This document shows, one piece after another, positions 52,433 through 52,629 of a stretch of DNA of 52,629 bases. Both the position numbers and the translations under genes were made by a program. Every line of letters starts with the position of its first letter. Positions within the stretch are counted from its first letter, which is position 1. The notes beneath the pieces were generated by a model that was not told the origin of the DNA, made no database searches, and saw nothing but the letters and a program-made list of their open reading frames with translations. Source of the DNA: Fragilaria crotonensis (lineage: Eukaryota > Bacillariophyta > Fragilariophyceae > Fragilariales > Fragilariaceae); assembly GCA_022925895.1 (NCBI GenBank), contig JAKSYS010000437.1, positions 1-52,629 of the forward strand. The letters run 5' to 3'.

Positions 52433-52629
52433 TATATTGGCTCAAATGCGAGCGAAAGAACGTTAGAATAACAACAAACTTGTCCCACGCTGTGTCACCC
52501 TTTAAGGTGCTGCTTGGACTGGAAGGAGCTTGAAATTGTGAAGCTCCAACAGACCAAAGTACGAGAGCTACAGGTGCTCACGACGGGAGAGTAAGGCTCC
52601 AACGTCGTCCTACAAAATAATCGTAGAAT

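Overview
The window looks like nuclear DNA of a photosynthetic stramenopile, most likely a diatom. Several genes carry short GT-AG spliceosomal introns (70-173 bp), eukaryotic housekeeping genes are present (40S ribosomal protein, eIF1A, APC/C subunit, NOB1, UBLCP1, TAP42, PI-PLC, SET-domain methyltransferase), and a Ycf34-like plastid-type protein sits behind a signal peptide. The species cannot be named from sequence alone; 'diatom' is inference.

The window has two halves. Positions 1-31,000 are accessory DNA, with mobile elements, tandem repeats, GTAC-rich intergenic DNA and conserved genes whose frames are broken. In order: a ~125-bp tandem repeat (866-1340); a frame-broken RPS8 gene (minus) head-to-head with an eIF1A gene carrying one frame break; a Ycf34-like gene with one in-frame TGA; a frame-broken short-chain dehydrogenase; a 769-bp terminal-inverted-repeat element (8323-9091); a decayed Harbinger-type transposase (10914-12000); an 8.2-kb LINE (12309-20493) flanked by a perfect 19-bp target-site duplication; the remains of a divergent multisubunit RNA polymerase beta/Rpb2-like gene that the LINE split in two; a three-exon lineage-specific gene plus a 174-aa neighbour; a broken leucine-rich-repeat gene; and a 3.1-kb pogo-like DNA transposon (27643-30784) with 25-bp terminal inverted repeats, TA duplication and a second convergent gene.

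Positions 31,000-52,629 are ordinary gene-dense DNA with mostly intact long frames: CDC16/APC6, a von Willebrand A protein with a C-terminal prenylation-like CaaX box, TAP42/IGBP1 (one frame break in an A7 run), UBLCP1, a ~4.2-kb gene-poor stretch, a four-exon PI-PLC, NOB1 and a 1603-aa PHD/bromo/SET methyltransferase. The genes do not form one pathway. Themes are ribosome biogenesis and translation (RPS8, eIF1A, NOB1), phosphatase control (TAP42, UBLCP1), cell cycle (CDC16), phosphoinositide signalling (PLC) and chromatin (SET).

The item most worth following is the RNA-polymerase-like remnant. It is far from cellular Rpb2, looks AT-rich against its neighbours, carries its own nonsense codons and predates the LINE, which makes it a candidate relic of an unknown virus or plasmid of this alga. 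All reading frames, splice sites and repeats below were read by eye; no search or alignment program was run.
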